16,167 nucleotides of DNA from Hydrogenophaga sp. Lineage in GTDB: Bacteria > Pseudomonadota > Gammaproteobacteria > Burkholderiales > Burkholderiaceae_C. The stretch is taken from positions 1 to 16,167 of the forward strand of contig JAIFNE010000019.1 of the NCBI GenBank assembly GCA_020047875.1. The letters run 5' to 3'. The notes beneath the pieces are model-generated. The model made no database searches. It had not been told where the DNA came from and saw only the letters and a list, made by a program, of their open reading frames with translations. The stretch's first letter is position 1. Every line of letters starts with the position of its first letter. The position numbers were made by a program, and so were the translations under genes. Positions 14,477-16,167 of the stretch are shown in pieces.

Positions 14477-15342
14477 ATCCGATGCCCGCCGTGAAACCGA
14501 TTTCGCGTTACCTCGTCTGCGAAGGCCGAGAGATCCACTTCATGGACTGGCAGCCCGAGGCTGCAGGGGGCCCGGTGGTGGTGGCCTGGCATGGACTGGC
14601 CCGCACCGGGCGCGACATGGACCCGCTGGCCGCGCACCTGAGTTCGAAAGGCTGGCGCGTGATCTGCCCCGACACCATCGGCCGCGGCCTGTCGCAATGG
14701 AGTCCGAAGCCCGAGACCGAGTACTGCCTCGACTTTTACAGCCGCATCGCCACCGCGCTGGTCGACCAGCTTGCGATCGAGCGCTTCCACTGGGTGGGCA
14801 CCTCCATGGGCGGCGCCATCGGCATGATGTGCGCGGCCGGCGCGCTGCACGGGCGCATCGAGCGTCTGGTGCTCAACGACATCGGTCCGAAGACGGCTGA
14901 CGCGGCGATCGCCCGCATCCGAAGCTACGCCGGCAACCCGGCCGCGTTCAACACCGTGGGTGAGTTGCAGCAGTACTTCCGCGCCATCTACAGGCCCTAT
15001 GGCCACCTGAGCGACGCGCAGTGGACGCTGCTCACCGAGAGCTCCACGCGCCGCCTGCCCGACGGCCGCGTAACCCCGCACTACGACCCGGCCATGGTGC
15101 AGCAGTTCACCCACCACCCCAACGACTACGAGCTGTGGCCGGTCTATGACCGCATCCATGTGCCGGTGCTGTGCCTGCGTGGCGCCGACTCGGACCTGCT
15201 GCTGGCCGACACGGCCGAAGCGATGCGCGACCGCGGACCGCGTGCTCTGGTGGTGACCATCGAAGGTTGTGGGCACGCACCAGCACTAAACGTTCCCGAG
15301 CAGCTGGATCTGGTGGAACGTTTCCTTTCGCGAGGTTTGTGA
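14473..15342 (+). CDS. Alpha/beta-fold hydrolase, last gene of the ABC operon
   Basis: This predicts a 289-residue cytoplasmic hydrolase of the alpha/beta fold; no signal peptide is seen. The oxyanion-hole motif is WHGLARTGRDMD (39-50), the nucleophile elbow is GTSMGG with Ser111, the likely acid is Asp241 (or Asp239) in RGADSDLLL, and the catalytic His is His268 in GCGHAPAL. The triad is therefore complete. A cap region rich in aromatic residues (about 140-220, QQYFRAIYRPYGHL) would shape substrate choice. The family includes esterases, lactonases, C-C bond hydrolases and haloalkane-type enzymes, and sequence alone does not separate them. The ATG overlaps the livM stop, so it is made with the importer. 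This suggests it cleaves the imported compound. No recognisable terminator follows. Confidence 0.88.
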   Translation: MNPMPAVKPISRYLVCEGREIHFMDWQPEAAGGPVVVAWHGLARTGRDMDPLAAHLSSKGWRVICPDTIGRGLSQWSPKPETEYCLDFYSRIATALVDQLAIERFHWVGTSMGGAIGMMCAAGALHGRIERLVLNDIGPKTADAAIARIRSYAGNPAAFNTVGELQQYFRAIYRPYGHLSDAQWTLLTESSTRRLPDGRVTPHYDPAMVQQFTHHPNDYELWPVYDRIHVPVLCLRGADSDLLLADTAEAMRDRGPRALVVTIEGCGHAPALNVPEQLDLVERFLSRGL

Positions 15343-15393
15343 AGGGTCGCCTCGGCTGGCTGCTGACGTAACGAGAGTTGAAGCGTCAAACAC

Positions 15394-15603
15394 TCAGGGT
15401 CTGGCCTTGATCGTCTCCGATTGCTGCTTGTACGTGTCGTATGGCTGGTCTGCGGTCTGGAGACAACGGCGGCGTTCTTCGGCATCGGTGATCTTCAGGC
15501 ACTGGCTACGCTGCCAAGCCTGCGCGCCCGCATAGCCTTGCTGAAAGCTGCAACCAGTCACGGCCCAGGACAAACCTCCACAGACCAGCAGAAGGGTAGC
15601 CAC
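15394..15603 (-). CDS. Small putative lipoprotein
   Basis: This predicts about 69 residues if started at GTG 15603. A hydrophobic stretch (ATLLLVCGGLSWAV) leads to TGC-S, a plausible lipobox with the lipid-carrying Cys at residue 18. The rest is polar: SFQQGYAGAQAWQRSQCLKI, a second Cys pair around EERRRCLQ, and a Lys/Gln-rich end. AGGGA lies about 11 bases before the GTG. Upstream residues in the frame are Arg-rich and would give a better signal n-region, so a start at TTG 15654 or ATG 15696 is possible; the latter lies in a long hairpin without a ribosome binding site. I recall similar short unnamed lipoproteins in Comamonadaceae, but no function is known to me. It converges with the hydrolase gene. 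Confidence 0.62.
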   Translation of the reverse strand: MATLLLVCGGLSWAVTGCSFQQGYAGAQAWQRSQCLKITDAEERRRCLQTADQPYDTYKQQSETIKARP

Positions 15604-15673
15604 GCGCTGTCGAGTCCCTAAGAGCCTGCTTGACCTGGGGGGCGCCGACTGCAAATCGGCCGCAGCAGTCCAT

Positions 15674-15729
15674 TTTTTGCCCGCTTTCAGCCCCATTGCC
15701 GAGCTATGGGGCTGCATAGCGGGCAAAAA
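15674..15729. repeat. Long two-part hairpin between hemH and the lipoprotein gene
   Basis: TTTTTGCCCGC (15674-15684) pairs with GCGGGCAAAAA (15719-15729) over 11 bases. Inside it, after a 3/4-base internal loop, CAGCCCCAT (15688-15696) pairs with ATGGGGCTG (15706-15714) over nine bases, leaving a 9-base loop. The T and A runs are part of the stem rather than trailing it, so this is not a standard terminator in either direction. It may be a dispersed palindromic element or an RNA structure. Confidence 0.75.
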
Positions 15730-15814
15730 CTGTCCTTGCTGGGGCAAATCTTGATGAAATTTCCGGCTTTCGCGATCGACGCCCCAAGCTCGACAAGTTC
15801 CTGGGTTCATGCCA

Positions 15815-16167
15815 TCAACCCTTCGCGCCCAGTGCCAGCGCGCGTTCGCGGCTGGCCTTGAGCGCCATCGGGTCGTCGGCTTCCCGGGTGGGCCAGCCTT
15901 GCAGGTGGCGGATCCAGTCGGGGCTGTCATTCAGGCACTCGATGTACTGGAACTGCTCGCCGCCGGCGTGCAAAAACGCCTCGCGCGCTTCCATGCTGAT
16001 TTCTTCCAGCGTCTCCAGGCAGTCGCTGGTGAAGCCGGGACAGACCACGTCCACGCTTTTGGTGCCCGCCTGGGCGAGCGCGATCAGCGAGGGCTCGGTG
16101 TAGGGCTCCAGCCACTTGGCTTTGCCAAAGCGCGACTGGAAGGTGACCTTGTAACGGTCCTTGGCCA
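15815..16167 (-). CDS. hemH: Ferrochelatase, C-terminal part, cut by the window edge
   Basis: About 117 C-terminal residues of HemH are present; the gene continues beyond base 16167. HemH inserts ferrous iron into protoporphyrin IX, the last step of protoheme synthesis. The visible part reads YKVTFQSRFGKAKWLEPYTE, then VDVVCPGFTSDCLETLEEIS, then FQYIECLNDSPDWIRHL, all family landmarks. The SRFG-WLEPYT segment and the CPGF-DCLETLEEI segment with its conserved acidic side chains are decisive. The frame runs unbroken to the edge, so an internal start at GTG 16054 should not be used. The C-terminal tail (ALKASRERALALGAKG) is short and ordinary. The lipoprotein gene follows on the same strand after about 210 bases that hold the hairpin. 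Confidence 0.93.
   Translation of the reverse strand, partial: AKDRYKVTFQSRFGKAKWLEPYTEPSLIALAQAGTKSVDVVCPGFTSDCLETLEEISMEAREAFLHAGGEQFQYIECLNDSPDWIRHLQGWPTREADDPMALKASRERALALGAKG

Noticed and set aside
15343..15393. TGACG...CGTCA inverted repeat between the hydrolase and lipoprotein genes as a terminator
   Set aside because: The stem is only 5-6 bases with a long loop and no T-run on either strand.
15640..15662. tRNA-Cys-like anticodon arm: GCCGA-CTGCAAA-TCGGC on the plus strand
   Set aside because: Only the anticodon arm is present. No T-arm (GGTTCGA...) or acceptor stem can be drawn around it, so it is not a tRNA gene.
1..16167. CRISPR array, insertion sequence, integrase, phage genes or rRNA
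   Set aside because: No regularly spaced repeats, transposase or integrase motifs, structural phage proteins or rRNA signatures were found on either strand.

Overview
The window reads as chromosomal DNA of a high-GC betaproteobacterium. The protein sequences, the tripartite tricarboxylate (TTT) and Liv-type transporters, and a repeat that looks like those scattered through Comamonadaceae genomes all point to that family, possibly Hydrogenophaga or a relative. The family assignment is from memory and inference; no marker gene settles the genus.

Left part (1-2373): about 290 bp with no recognisable gene, then a type II toxin-antitoxin pair in the toxin-first order (higB-higA) and an EamA/DMT membrane exporter. 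The exporter converges on hslR, a heat-shock S4-domain RNA-binding protein on the minus strand.

Middle part (2370-9241): a citrate/carboxylate uptake locus of the TctABC type. A TctD-like response regulator and a TctE-like sensor kinase are transcribed leftwards. The periplasmic binding protein (tctC), small membrane subunit (tctB) and large permease (tctA) run rightwards, with a likely intercistronic terminator between tctC and tctB. The kinase gene is broken: its reading frame shifts exactly in the ATP-binding G2 box, yet the old stop codon still overlaps the hslR start as ATGA. Nine bases after tctA comes a PAS-AAA+-Fis activator of the sigma-54 family, so the locus holds two regulatory systems, one of them damaged.

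Right part (9242-15342): a near-consensus sigma-54 promoter and a set of TCAGAC/GTCTGA half-sites lie directly behind the activator gene. They precede an operon for a branched-chain-amino-acid-type ABC importer (binding protein, two ATPases, two permeases) that ends in a translationally coupled alpha/beta hydrolase. The simplest reading is a signal-responsive module that imports a small molecule and hydrolyses it inside the cell. Neither ligand nor substrate can be read from the sequence. A REP-like palindrome separates the binding-protein gene from the ATPase genes, and a second repeat appears to have been absorbed into the coding start of livF.

Right edge (15343-16167): a small putative lipoprotein, a long hairpin, and the C-terminal part of ferrochelatase (hemH), all on the minus strand; hemH runs off the window.
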